A stretch of 64,000 nt of DNA from Sinanaerobacter chloroacetimidivorans. Lineage in GTDB: Bacteria; Bacillota; Clostridia; Peptostreptococcales; Anaerovoracaceae. Of the stretch, positions 26,136 through 34,992 are shown piece after piece. Positions within the stretch are counted from its first letter, which is position 1; every line of letters starts with the position of its first letter. The stretch spans positions 124,001 to 188,000 of the forward strand of contig NZ_JAGSND010000009.1 of NCBI RefSeq assembly GCF_018128545.1, given 5' to 3'. A model generated the notes under the pieces. The model did not search any database and was not told where the DNA came from. It was given only the letters and a program-made list of their open reading frames with translations. A program made the position numbers and the translations under genes.

Positions 26136-28388
26136 TTATTTGCCCAGTGCCTTTTCCAAATAAGGGCGGGTTACAGACAGGCTGCTTTGCAGAAGCTGTT
26201 CCGGTGTGCCTTCAAAGATGATCCGGCCGCCTTCTTCACCGCCGCCAGGGCCTACTTCTACGACATAGTCGGCGGCTTTCAAAACTTCCAGATTGTGTTC
26301 AATCAGGAACACCGTATTTCCATCAGAAACCAGCTTATCAAATAGCGCAATGATATTCTGTACATCCTGCAAATGGAGTCCATCTGTAGGTTCATCCAGC
26401 ACAAGAATCTGACCAGCTTTCCCTAAGTAGGAGGCCAGCTTCATTCTCTGCAATTCGCCTCCGGAGAGGGTGGAAAGGGACTGATTGAGATGGAGATAAA
26501 ACAGACCGACGCTGGAAAGTGGTTTCAGCTTTTCTTCAATGACGGTACCCCGGAAACGCTCCATCGCCTGGCTGACCGTCAAATCCATAACCTCAGCGAT
26601 ATTCAGATCGTCTACCGTATATTGAAGTGCTTCTCTGGAATATCGTAGACTACCGCAGGCTTCACATTCTGTTTCGATTGCATCCATGAAAGCCATCTCC
26701 GAGATAATAACGCCCTTACCCTGACAGACAGGACAGGCACCTACTCCGTTAAAGGAGAAGAGGCCCACCTTTTGCCCACTCGCTTTGGCAAACAGCTTTC
26801 GGATGTCGTCGGCAACACTCATATAAGTGGCCGGGGTTGAGCGAAGGCTCATGCCAATGCTCTTTTGACTGATGAGGGTCACATTCTCATCCGACTGGTC
26901 GGCAAAAGCTTGCATCAGGGAGCTTTTGCCTGATCCTGCTACACCGGCAATGATCGTCAGGAGCCCTTTAGGTAGATTGATGGAAATGTCTTTCAGATTA
27001 TGCAGGGTGATGTTTTTCAGCGAGAACCAATCCGTAGGTGTTCTTATCTCGGCTTTTAGTCCGCTATTATGCCGGAGTAGCTGCCCCGTCAGCGTGTCAC
27101 ACGCCTTCAGATCCTGATAACTTCCTTCAAACAGTACTTTGCCTCCCAAGATACCCGCTCCCGGTCCCATATCGATGATATGGTCGGCAATTTCCATCAT
27201 TTCTTTGTGGTGCTCTACCATTAAAACCGTATTTCCTCTGTTCCGCAGTTCCACAATGGCATCACTGAGCCGATGAATATCGTGGCTGTGCAGACCTACA
27301 CTTGGCTCATCCAAAATGTAGAGCATATCGGAGAGGGATGAGTTGTTATATTTTGCAATTTTACACCGTTGTGCCTCGCCGCCCGACAAGGTTCCCATCG
27401 CACGATCCAGAGTAAGGTAATCGAGACCGATGTCGATGAGTGCCTGAATTCTGCTTTGGAGTGCTGCTTTCATATCCACAGCAATTGGATCTTGGATTGC
27501 ACCCAGCCATGTGATGATTTCCCACAGTGGCATCTTCGTCACATCGGCAATGTTCTTTCCACCGATTTTGCAGGACAGGATCTTGGAATTCAGTCTGGCT
27601 CCATGGCATTCCGGGCAAACACCTTGGATCACAATAGGTTCCAGCTTTTTCCAGTGTACCTTGGCATCATCTCGCTTGAGCATTCGGTTCATCCGGTACA
27701 TCAGACCTTCGTATTTACCATTTTTGTAATAGTCCGGGGGCGGATTTTTCAGAGTCATTGGCTCCTGATAGAGGAACAAGTGCAATTCTTCCGGTGTAAA
27801 GTCCCTGATTTTTTTGTTGGGATCGTACAATCCGCACGCACCGTAATAGAGCCAGCGCCATTGGCCCGGTTCATAGGCCACATAATTGATTACACCAGGA
27901 TCATTTAAGCACTTATCGAAGTCCACAAGCTTGTGTACATCAATTTCCGTAATTTCGCCCAGTCCGTCACACCGGGGACAGCGTCCTTGGGGATGGTTGA
28001 AGGAAAAAGAATCCGAATATCCCACAAAGGGTTCTCCCAAACGGGAAAACAAAAGTCTTAACAGAGAATAGGTATCAGTATAGGTGCCTACTGTAGATCG
28101 CACCTGCCCCGAAGGCTTTTTCTGATCCACCACAATGGCAGGAGGCAGGCTTTCAATTCTACCCACCTTGGGCCTGCCATATTTCGGAAGATACCTCTGA
28201 GCAAAGCTGGGGAAGGTGTCATTCAGCTCTCTTATGGACTGGGCCGCAACGGTATCAAGCACCAACGAGCTTTTGCCAGAACCGGACACACCCGTGACCA
28301 CAGTGATTTGGTTTTTAGGAATGTCCACAGACACATGTTTTAAGTTGTTTTGTGTTGCATCTACGACACGGATCATTTTTTTCCGCAA
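26136..28388 (-). CDS. UvrA-like ATP-binding protein (short, UvrA2 type)
   Basis: A duplicated ABC ATPase of 750 aa with two Walker A motifs (GVSGSGKSSLV, GVAGSGKSSLM), two ABC signatures (LSGGEAQR, LSGGELQR) and zinc-finger pairs (CPRCDGLGE, CPVCQGKGV). It is about 200 aa shorter than housekeeping UvrA (about 940 aa), with the UvrB-interaction region reduced. Such shorter forms occur in drug-resistance loci and may clear DNA-bound toxins. The TTG at 28388 has GGAGG 7 nt upstream; the ATG at 28376 is too far from it. It follows VOC and DUF2871 genes in the same direction. Confidence 0.85.
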   Translation of the reverse strand: MRKKMIRVVDATQNNLKHVSVDIPKNQITVVTGVSGSGKSSLVLDTVAAQSIRELNDTFPSFAQRYLPKYGRPKVGRIESLPPAIVVDQKKPSGQVRSTVGTYTDTYSLLRLLFSRLGEPFVGYSDSFSFNHPQGRCPRCDGLGEITEIDVHKLVDFDKCLNDPGVINYVAYEPGQWRWLYYGACGLYDPNKKIRDFTPEELHLFLYQEPMTLKNPPPDYYKNGKYEGLMYRMNRMLKRDDAKVHWKKLEPIVIQGVCPECHGARLNSKILSCKIGGKNIADVTKMPLWEIITWLGAIQDPIAVDMKAALQSRIQALIDIGLDYLTLDRAMGTLSGGEAQRCKIAKYNNSSLSDMLYILDEPSVGLHSHDIHRLSDAIVELRNRGNTVLMVEHHKEMMEIADHIIDMGPGAGILGGKVLFEGSYQDLKACDTLTGQLLRHNSGLKAEIRTPTDWFSLKNITLHNLKDISINLPKGLLTIIAGVAGSGKSSLMQAFADQSDENVTLISQKSIGMSLRSTPATYMSVADDIRKLFAKASGQKVGLFSFNGVGACPVCQGKGVIISEMAFMDAIETECEACGSLRYSREALQYTVDDLNIAEVMDLTVSQAMERFRGTVIEEKLKPLSSVGLFYLHLNQSLSTLSGGELQRMKLASYLGKAGQILVLDEPTDGLHLQDVQNIIALFDKLVSDGNTVFLIEHNLEVLKAADYVVEVGPGGGEEGGRIIFEGTPEQLLQSSLSVTRPYLEKALGK

Positions 28389-28524
28389 AAGGTTCACCTC
28401 CTGAGTTTCAATCAAATGTACTGCATACCGGTGTTAGCTCAGCATACATAGACAGTGCTCCATGTATTTGTCTCTGGCATAACAGAAATATTGATCGTAT
28501 GCTTTTTATACTTTTCGGAAGGAT

Positions 28525-28977
28525 TTACATTGGCTGCATTATTTCTAAAATGATGCCATCGGGGTCACGGAAGTAAAATGCTTTACTTTTTCCAAAGCCT
28601 CTTGCCGTAAAATCAAAGCTCTGGGGTGCGGAGAGACACTCCACCCCATGTTTTTGTAAGTGCTGATACATCTTTTCAATATCCTCTGTGTAGAAGCACA
28701 GTTCCGACACGGAGGTGGTAAAAAGGTCGGCGGACTGTTTGCTTATCTGACTATCCAAAAACTGGATCAACTTCACCGGCGGCATACCGCTTTTGTCAGT
28801 GCCGTTCAGATATGCAACTCTCGCTTTACAACTTTCCCGCCGAAACATCGTATCCGTCTCAGGTCCTTCCATAAGGATCTCACCCTGAAACTGCAACCCC
28901 AGCACATCCCAATAAAATTGGATGGATTGGTCTAAATTAGACACCGTTAATCCCACATGATAAATTTGACCAGTCAT
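28525..28977 (-). CDS. VOC family protein (glyoxalase/bleomycin resistance fold)
   Basis: A 150-aa protein with two beta-alpha-beta-beta-beta modules: the start HVGLTVSNLDQSIQFYWDVLG and the end FYFRDPDGIILEIMQ. Metal-dependent VOC enzymes isomerise or open glyoxal adducts, or bind antibiotics. The second ATG (28977) is chosen because AAAGGAG lies 11 nt before it; an ATG at 28998 is in frame but overlaps that site. It overlaps or abuts the DUF2871 gene. Confidence 0.8.
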   Translation of the reverse strand: MTGQIYHVGLTVSNLDQSIQFYWDVLGLQFQGEILMEGPETDTMFRRESCKARVAYLNGTDKSGMPPVKLIQFLDSQISKQSADLFTTSVSELCFYTEDIEKMYQHLQKHGVECLSAPQSFDFTARGFGKSKAFYFRDPDGIILEIMQPM

Positions 28978-28978
28978 A

Positions 28979-29404
28979 TTATTTGTCGCTCCTTTCATCT
29001 GCGGACTTGATGAGTGCGTGGAACAGAAAACCCAGCCCCACAGTCAGAATAATGTGACCGATTCCAGCAAGGCCACCTACCATATGATCCAAAAAATTTG
29101 GGAAAGGCATCACAAGCAGCTGAGATATCCCTCTTGCAGTCATAAAGCCCAGAGTTATGATAAGCCCAATGTTGTACACCCATAGGAAAACTTGGAAGCT
29201 CTTCTGTTTTTCAACTGCAAAACTCTTCATAAATAGGGGTAGCAACAAAAATACCAATCCGCCCAGCAGAATCGCATGGGGATGGACTACCGACATCGCG
29301 GATTCTCCGGTGAAATTGGTCCAGTATGCTACCTCGTGGTTCAAAAGTCCAGCCACCAAACCAAACACGACATAGGCCAATGAAATCCAATACATCTTCT
29401 TCAT
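28979..29404 (-). CDS. DUF2871-type membrane protein
   Basis: A 141-aa protein with four predicted membrane helices (ISLAYVVFGLVAG, LLGGLVFLLLPLF, WVYNIGLIITLGF, GHIILTVGLGFLF). The conserved HPHAILLGG and HMVGG histidines could bind metal or haem, but the function is unknown. First gene of the VOC-UvrA-like group; an 18-bp palindrome lies just upstream. Confidence 0.75.
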   Translation of the reverse strand: MKKMYWISLAYVVFGLVAGLLNHEVAYWTNFTGESAMSVVHPHAILLGGLVFLLLPLFMKSFAVEKQKSFQVFLWVYNIGLIITLGFMTARGISQLLVMPFPNFLDHMVGGLAGIGHIILTVGLGFLFHALIKSADERSDK

Positions 29405-29422
29405 AATAAATACCTTCTCGTA

Positions 29423-29440
29423 TAGTATCTTTAGATACTA
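29423..29440. promoter_or_regulatory. Palindromic operator candidate upstream of the DUF2871 operon
   Basis: TAGTATC-TTTA-GATACTA, perfect 7-bp arms, 19 bp before the start codon. The arrangement is typical for a HxlR/MarR-sized dimeric regulator. A HxlR gene is present at 33482-33847 in the same cargo region. Confidence 0.5.
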
Positions 29441-29560
29441 CTTTATTTACTAAATTTATTAGTTACATATCTGTTCAATAGGCTTAGTTAAGCCCATGAT
29501 ATAATTGTCCTAGTGTCAATCAGGTAATAGTTCTTCTCACCTCTGTTGAACTAGTAATGG

Positions 29561-30768
29561 TTGCTTTATAGAAAGTCTGTTCCCCTGACATGGAAGTTGG
29601 CTTCAAACCGGCTGGCTGTTTGCTTAAGTTCATGGACTACCATCTTGCAGTGTGGTTTCGCATCTGTCCATCTTGTGAAAAGAATACTTTCTGCATTAAC
29701 TTCCCATTTCCTTGATACAGTTCTGATTGGTCTCGAAGCAACCTCTGTTTATGGAGACAATCTTGTATATTTCTTAAGAGAAGATGCTGTTCTGGCACCG
29801 TTTAACAGAAAGATTCATGTCCTTAATCCTAAGGAGGTAAAGAAGTTTAAAGAATTTTACAATGACCTGCCTAAAAATGATTATGTGGACGCTTTTGTCA
29901 TTGCTGACTGCCTGCGTTTCGGAAGAATCAACAAAGAGGTATATATGGGCGATTACCACTACAAAGCCCTCCAAAACCTAGCACGTGCACGCTATTTCGC
30001 CGTTTGCAACATCGTTAAAGAGAAACAACGCTTTATGAACGTGCTGTTTAAGAAGTATTCTGCTTTCACGCAGGAAAAGGTATTTTCTGATACCTTCAGC
30101 AATACTGCCTTAGCTATCTACGAAGAATTCGAATCCGCAGAAGCCTTGGCAAACATGGACTTACAAGAACTGACTGCATTTATTATGGAAAAAGGAAAGA
30201 ACCGCTTTCCCGATGTAATAGCCAAAGCCATTCAGAAAGCCGTCGAAGTTCTTACCATCTCCCCAAAACGGTAAATGACTCCGTTAACCAGGTGCTTTCT
30301 ATATCTATAACCTCGATAAAGACATTAGAAACTCAAATCAAAGAGTTCGATAAAGCAATCGCTGCACAAATGGAACTCTTGTCAAATGTTTTGATATCCA
30401 TACCTGGCATTGGCCCCGTTTTCTCAGCTGGAATCATAGCTGAGATTGGAGATATCAATCGTTTTGAAAATCATGCACAGCTTGCTAAATATGCTGGCCT
30501 TGCTTGGACTCAGTATCAGTCCGGTAACTTTGAAGCGGAAAATACTCGACTTATCAAATCCGGAAACCGATTTTTAAAGTATTATCTGTGTAAAGCAGCA
30601 TTCTCTCTTGTAAGATGCGACAAGGAATATAAAGATTTCTACCACCTCAAATACAAAGAGGTAAACAGATACCAACACAAACGCGCACTCGCATTAACTG
30701 CCAGTAAATTTGTGCGGTTAGTCTTTGCACTGCTCAAAGCCAATCGTTTATATCGTTCAGCAGAATAG
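29561..30768 (+). pseudogene. IS110-family transposase, frameshifted
   Basis: Two adjacent frames make up one transposase. The first (to 30274) has GLEATSVYGDNLVYFL and KNDYVDAFVIADCLRFG of the DEDD catalytic half. The second (from 30292) has the C-terminal domain IPGIGPVFSAGIIAEIGDI, KYAGLAW and the conserved serine region SGNRFLKYYL. The register changes by one base near 30240: the downstream frame already reads LPKTVNDSVNQ there. The first 50 codons do not match the family, so the N-terminus is also damaged. Probably inactive; ends not determined. Confidence 0.8.
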
Positions 30769-30973
30769 CAATTCACTTCTGCTGATAGATCTAGCCCTGC
30801 TTCTTTCTAAAAGCAGAATCGACAGGGCCTAGGTGGATGTTTTTTGTTTTTATGAAATATGTGAAAACCATGCGTTTCCTTTTTTATTTCTTACTTGACA
30901 TTACACCACTGGACTTTCTTTATTTCTTGACCAGATTATATTTAATTCTGGTTAAGATTTTTTAGGCTCTTGT

Positions 30974-31486
30974 TCAAAGAATCTTAACGATTTCTTCGGG
31001 GGTTTTTCGCTTAAAATGTCGATCCGAGGGCGCAGCATCCTCTGCGGCATAGCCGATGGGAAACAGCGCAATTAAATGATACTCTTTCATTTCCGGGTAC
31101 AGAGATTGTAAACGGGGCGCATCAAAATACCCAACCCAGGTAGTGCTGAGCCCTAAATCCTCGATTTCCAACATCATGTGTGTTGCAATAATACCAGCAT
31201 CAATATCTGCAAAATTCCGCTGGTCAAACGAGCGAACCCATCCCTCAGCTTCTTTGTAACCGACAACAAGAAAGGTATTTGCCCCAAAGGTATAGTTGCA
31301 TACTTGCCGGATATTTTCTTTTGCTTTCTCCGAGTTGAGCCGGAAGATCTTAACCGGCTGGGTATTGACTGCTGTTGGGGCGGTAATTCCTGCTTTGATG
31401 ATCTGATCTACCAGTTCTTTCTCTACCTTTCGCTGAGAAAAGCTTCGGCAAGAATATCTTTTTTCCGCTAATTCCTGAAATCGCAT
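30974..31486 (-). CDS. Nitroreductase family protein
   Basis: FMN-dependent oxidoreductase of 170 aa: KRYSCRSFSQRKVEKELV at the N-terminus (FMN phosphate contacts), APTAVNTQPVKIF, DAGIIATHMMLEIEDLGLSTTWVG, and IGYAAEDAAPSDRHFKRK near the end. It could reduce nitro compounds or quinones. The ATG at 31486 has AAGGA upstream; a longer frame runs into the neighbouring YbaK gene. It is 19 nt after the second ybaK gene and likely in one operon with it. Confidence 0.87.
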   Translation of the reverse strand: MRFQELAEKRYSCRSFSQRKVEKELVDQIIKAGITAPTAVNTQPVKIFRLNSEKAKENIRQVCNYTFGANTFLVVGYKEAEGWVRSFDQRNFADIDAGIIATHMMLEIEDLGLSTTWVGYFDAPRLQSLYPEMKEYHLIALFPIGYAAEDAAPSDRHFKRKTPEEIVKIL

Positions 31487-31505
31487 ATACTCATATCCTT
31501 TCTTA

Positions 31506-31988
31506 TCATTTCGTAAATTCCGCATATTGAGCATCAACCAAATTCTCCAGTACTTTTGGCTGTACCTCAACAAGATAGCCTACTTTTCCGCCAGAAACAT
31601 AAATGGCATCCCAATTATTGGCACTGTGATCCACATAGATGGGCAGTTTTGTCCGCAGGCCAAAGGGAGAACATCCGCCATGTGTATACCCAGTCAGTTC
31701 TTCGAAAATTTCAGGTTTTAACATCTGCAGATTTTTCACACCTACGACAGATGCTGCTTTTTTCAAATCCATCCGTTTTTCAGCCGGCAGGCAGAACACA
31801 TAGTAACCGCCCTTGTGATCCGAGGTCACCAGCGTCTTAAACAATCGTTCCGGAGCATATCCGAAATAGGCTGCCACATCAACAGCGGCCACAGGACCAT
31901 TTTCAGTGGGATAGGAATGGAGTGTGTATGGGATGTTTTCCTGCTCTAACAGTTTAATTGCGCTTGTTGTTTCCCTCACTGTATCCAT
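31506..31988 (-). CDS. YbaK/EbsC-family deacylase (copy 2)
   Basis: A 160-aa homologue of the protein at 25660-26121 with the same motif order (LFKTLVTSDHKG, GYYVFCLPAEKRMDLKKAAS, LTGYTHGGCSPFG). The two copies differ at many positions, so this is not a recent duplication. GGAGG lies 9 nt upstream. Upstream is the alcohol dehydrogenase gene, 160 nt away. Confidence 0.9.
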   Translation of the reverse strand: MDTVRETTSAIKLLEQENIPYTLHSYPTENGPVAAVDVAAYFGYAPERLFKTLVTSDHKGGYYVFCLPAEKRMDLKKAASVVGVKNLQMLKPEIFEELTGYTHGGCSPFGLRTKLPIYVDHSANNWDAIYVSGGKVGYLVEVQPKVLENLVDAQYAEFTK

Positions 31989-32148
31989 TGCATATGTCCT
32001 CCTACATTATATGTCGTTTTATTGTTCGTTTCCAGACGAATATAAAAACTTTCCCAGACAGAAGCAAATGGTGGGATCGGTTCATCCGATCCCATCATTG
32101 CTGAAAATGATTTGTTTAGAACCGCAGCACAGAAGATGGAATCACGTA

Positions 32149-33321
32149 TTAGAACGCAATGTCTTCACCGTTGTAAGCGGCAATGTAGAGAGCCTTCATC
32201 TTTTCAGGGGTGATTTCTCTGGGGTTGGTGCTGGTGCAGGGATCTGCCACAGCAGTGACTGCCATGTTGTCAACCTTGGACATAAAGACTTCCTCGTCAA
32301 TACCGAACTCCTTCAAGGAACCGGCCATGCCCAGCTCGCTGCGCATCTTCTTGATCTGATCGACCAGAGCAGTAATAAGCTCCTGTTCATTATTGCCATT
32401 CAGACCAATCCGCTGTGCAATCTCTGCATAACGGCTGCCTGCGACTGCATTCTTGCTGTTGAAGAGTACAGTATTGGGCAGGTAGATGGCATTTGCCAGA
32501 CCGTGAGGTACATCCAGAATAGCACCAGACTTATGTGCCATGGAGTGTGCAATGCCCAAGATGGCATTGGAGAAAGACATACCGGCCAGGTTCTGAGCCA
32601 GATGCATCTGCTTGCGAGCCTCCATGTCTCCATTGTAAGACTTCACCAGATTCTTGACAATCATCTCGATAGAGCGCATAGCCAGTGCATCGGTAAAGGG
32701 ATTTGCAACGGTAGAAACATAAGCCTCCAGAGCGTGAGTCAGAGCATCCATGCCGGTATTGGCCACCAGCTTTTGAGGCATCTTTTCTACCAGAGTGGTG
32801 TCCAGAATAGCCACATCAGGAGTGATGTTGTAATCGGCAATCGGATACTTGATTCCAGTTTCGTTATCCGTAATGACGGAGAAAGAGGTCACTTCAGTAG
32901 CGGTGCCGCTGGTGGTGGAAATGGCAATGAAATGTGCCTTGTTACGCATTGCAGGCAGGTTGAAGGGCTTTGCAGCTTCTTCAAAGGTGAAATCGGGATG
33001 CTCATAGAAGATCCACATGGCCTTGGCTGCATCAATAGGAGAACCGCCGCCGATAGCGATGATCAGATCGGGCTGGAACTCGTTCATCTGGCGAACGCCC
33101 TCTCGGACAGTTGCAACAGAAGGATCGTGCTCAACACCAGAGAAAGTAGTGGATTCGATGCCGGCCTGCTTCAGGTAATCCTGCATCTTTCCAATCACAC
33201 CATCGGACTCCAGACGGTTGGAACCGTAGACGATGAACGCCTTTGTTCCCTTGACAGTTGCCAGATATTCAATGGCGTTATCACCAAAGTAGAGGTCTCT
33301 GGGAATAGTAAATCTTTGCAT
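32149..33321 (-). CDS. Iron-containing alcohol dehydrogenase
   Basis: NAD(P)-dependent group III dehydrogenase of 390 aa. Rossmann segment IIAIGGGSPIDAAKAMW, nucleotide loop STTSGTATEVTSFSVI, metal ligands in DALTHALEAYVS and in HSMAHKSGAILDVPHG. It would interconvert aldehydes or butanal and alcohols. The preceding HxlR regulator and a palindromic site at 33420-33442 suggest induction by a reactive carbonyl or electrophile. GC is higher than in the mobilization genes. Confidence 0.92.
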   Translation of the reverse strand: MQRFTIPRDLYFGDNAIEYLATVKGTKAFIVYGSNRLESDGVIGKMQDYLKQAGIESTTFSGVEHDPSVATVREGVRQMNEFQPDLIIAIGGGSPIDAAKAMWIFYEHPDFTFEEAAKPFNLPAMRNKAHFIAISTTSGTATEVTSFSVITDNETGIKYPIADYNITPDVAILDTTLVEKMPQKLVANTGMDALTHALEAYVSTVANPFTDALAMRSIEMIVKNLVKSYNGDMEARKQMHLAQNLAGMSFSNAILGIAHSMAHKSGAILDVPHGLANAIYLPNTVLFNSKNAVAGSRYAEIAQRIGLNGNNEQELITALVDQIKKMRSELGMAGSLKEFGIDEEVFMSKVDNMAVTAVADPCTSTNPREITPEKMKALYIAAYNGEDIAF

Positions 33322-33419
33322 ATCAGTAGCTCCTTTTCAAATTATATTTCGTAGGGGCGTTGCCCCTCGCTTTCGTTTCACATTTTAGCAAAGGACAACG
33401 CATTTGAAAAGAAGGCACT

Positions 33420-33442
33420 TTTTGGTGTCTTGATTACCAAAA
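33420..33442. promoter_or_regulatory. Palindromic operator candidate upstream of the alcohol dehydrogenase
   Basis: TTTTGGT-9 nt-ACCAAAA, in the 160-bp gap between the HxlR gene and adh, about 100 bp before the adh start. Possible HxlR binding site. Confidence 0.45.
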
Positions 33443-33481
33443 GGTAGGAATTGTTGTGCTGCAAGGATTTTTCATGAATAC

Positions 33482-33847
33482 TTATTTTTGAGTCTGCTCC
33501 TCCTGATAAAGCCGCACATATTTTTTCCCCCACTGATCCATGGCACTCATAATGGGAATAAGCTCGTTGCCAAGCTCTGTAAGCTGGTATTCCGTCGTAG
33601 GCGGTACTGTAGGATGAACGGTACGAGATACAATTCCGTACTTTTCCAGTTCCTTTAATTGCTGGGTCAGCATTTTCTGCGTGACGCCGGGAATAAGTTT
33701 ACGGAACTCGTTATATCGGATAATACCGTGCAAATGAAGCTCCCAAATAATCAGTGCTTTCCATTTGCCACTTAAGATTTCCAGCGTGAGTTCAATTTCG
33801 CATTGATAGTTTGAGCAGCTCACTTTATGTTCTCGCGAATCTGGCAT
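33482..33847 (-). CDS. HxlR family transcriptional regulator
   Basis: A 121-aa winged-helix regulator: CEIELTLEILSGKWKALIIWEL, RYNEFRKLIPGVTQKMLTQQLKELEKYGIV and VPPTTEYQLTELG. N-terminal cysteines (SCSNYQCE) are placed like the redox or electrophile-sensing cysteine of YodB/HypR-type proteins. The ATG at 33847 has its own GAGGAGG site. The reading frame, however, is open upstream without a stop into a truncated hsdR, so a 367-aa fusion could also be made. It probably controls the adjacent adh. Confidence 0.88.
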   Translation of the reverse strand: MPDSREHKVSCSNYQCEIELTLEILSGKWKALIIWELHLHGIIRYNEFRKLIPGVTQKMLTQQLKELEKYGIVSRTVHPTVPPTTEYQLTELGNELIPIMSAMDQWGKKYVRLYQEEQTQK

Positions 33848-34585
33848 TTTGTGTTCCTCCTCTAATATCTCTAATTTTATTGCATACCTGCTGATTAACT
33901 CTCCGAGTGTACATTTAGGTAAGAAATTTTCAGTGAATTCATAGAGGTTTGTGATTTTTCTATTTTCCTTGTCGGCGTACTCATATATGGGCAAAAATCT
34001 TTCATCTGCATTGAAGCAAAAATGTTCCATCTGATTGTTTGCAAAATAATAGGTGTTAGTTTCGTTGCTAACAATAAAAAGCTGCATAAAACAGAGTAGT
34101 GAATTTGTATATCCGTTGCCTGGATCATTTTTATAATTCACGATTTGTTCCATTGCTTTCTTAGGTGTAATTTGCAGTGTTTTTAATTCAATTTGAACTA
34201 CAGGAATGCCATTTATAAGAATAATTACATCGTAGCGATGATTGCTATTGTCAGTATTGATTCGTAGCTGACTAACCACTTCAAATTCGTTTTTACACCA
34301 ATCTTTAGTATTCACAAGAGTATATTGCAAAGGTGTATCATCATCACGCTTAAAAGTATTCATTTCTCGAAGTGCTTTAGCGGCAGCAAACACGTCTGAA
34401 GTTATTATACTATCTCGTAAACGTGTAAATTCTGAATCACTCAATCTAACTCGGTTAAGTCTTTCAAAATGCTCTCTAAAGTTAGATTCAAGCGATACCT
34501 TATCTCTGATATCTTGACGATATTTATATTTTAAATCCTGTAGCTTTTGAATAAAGCTCGACTCAATTTCTTTTTCAAGTTTCAT
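33848..34585 (-). pseudogene. hsdR: Truncated type I restriction subunit HsdR (N-terminal nuclease part)
   Basis: About 246 residues match the N-terminal region of HsdR: IDxN-like LRINTDNSNHRYDVIILINGIPVVQIELKT, which contains the D...ExK nuclease motif, and ADERFLPIYEYADKENRKI, EFTENFLPKCTLGELISRY. Homology stops at about 33885, where the helicase should begin. The frame then runs into the HxlR gene. The native start (GGAG 8 nt upstream of 34585) is kept. No hsdS or hsdM is nearby, so this is a leftover, unless the chimera has a new role. Confidence 0.85.
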
Positions 34586-34628
34586 AGAAAAGTCTCCTTA
34601 CTTGTAGAATAGAAGAATGTTTAAATGT

Positions 34629-34844
34629 CTATCTAATCTTTTCGATTATTTCAATCAGCTCAGGTTCTATGTTATTCTCTTTGCAAAGTTTAATTAAAGC
34701 ATGCCGAGCTATTTGATTTGGCTTAGTATGTCCGTTTTCCCATCTATTTACAGAGGTAAAACCAACATGAAGTTCTCGTGCCAGTGCCTCTTGGGACAAT
34801 CCCATATCTGAACGCACTCGCTTAATTGCTTCGTCTAAATTCAT
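34629..34844 (-). CDS. Small XRE-family DNA-binding protein
   Basis: A 71-aa helix-turn-helix protein: VRSDMGLSQEALARELHVGFTSVNRWENG, split over helices 2 and 3. This form often precedes hsdR or restriction operons as a regulator, and here it is 43 nt upstream of the hsdR fragment. It has its own promoter at 34883-34911. Confidence 0.85.
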   Translation of the reverse strand: MNLDEAIKRVRSDMGLSQEALARELHVGFTSVNRWENGHTKPNQIARHALIKLCKENNIEPELIEIIEKIR

Positions 34845-34882
34845 ATATTTGCACCTCGCTATTATGTAGCTTTACACTTTAC

Positions 34883-34911
34883 AGTATATCATAAGCTATA
34901 GCACACTGCAA
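34883..34911 (-). promoter_or_regulatory. Promoter of the XRE gene
   Basis: On the minus strand TTGCAG, 17-bp spacer, TATACT. A TAAAG-TG-TAAAG direct repeat follows just after the -10 box and could bind the XRE protein. Confidence 0.6.
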
Positions 34912-34922
34912 TAAATTATATA

Positions 34923-34968
34923 AAAATAAGTACATCTAAAGTTTCTAAGCTTTAGATGTACTTATTTT
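34923..34968. terminator. Perfect 19-bp inverted repeat, bidirectional terminator
   Basis: AAAATAAGTACATCTAAAG and its complement flank an 8-nt loop. With A/T runs on both outer sides it should terminate transcription from either direction, insulating the right end of the element. Confidence 0.75.
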
Positions 34969-34992
34969 GCCGTATTCAGTTTGCGTTTCCTA

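Noticed and set aside
31924..33354. A 476-codon plus-strand frame opposite the alcohol dehydrogenase
   Set aside because: It is the antisense of adh and ybaK with low-complexity composition and no ribosome binding site. The minus-strand genes have full family motifs.
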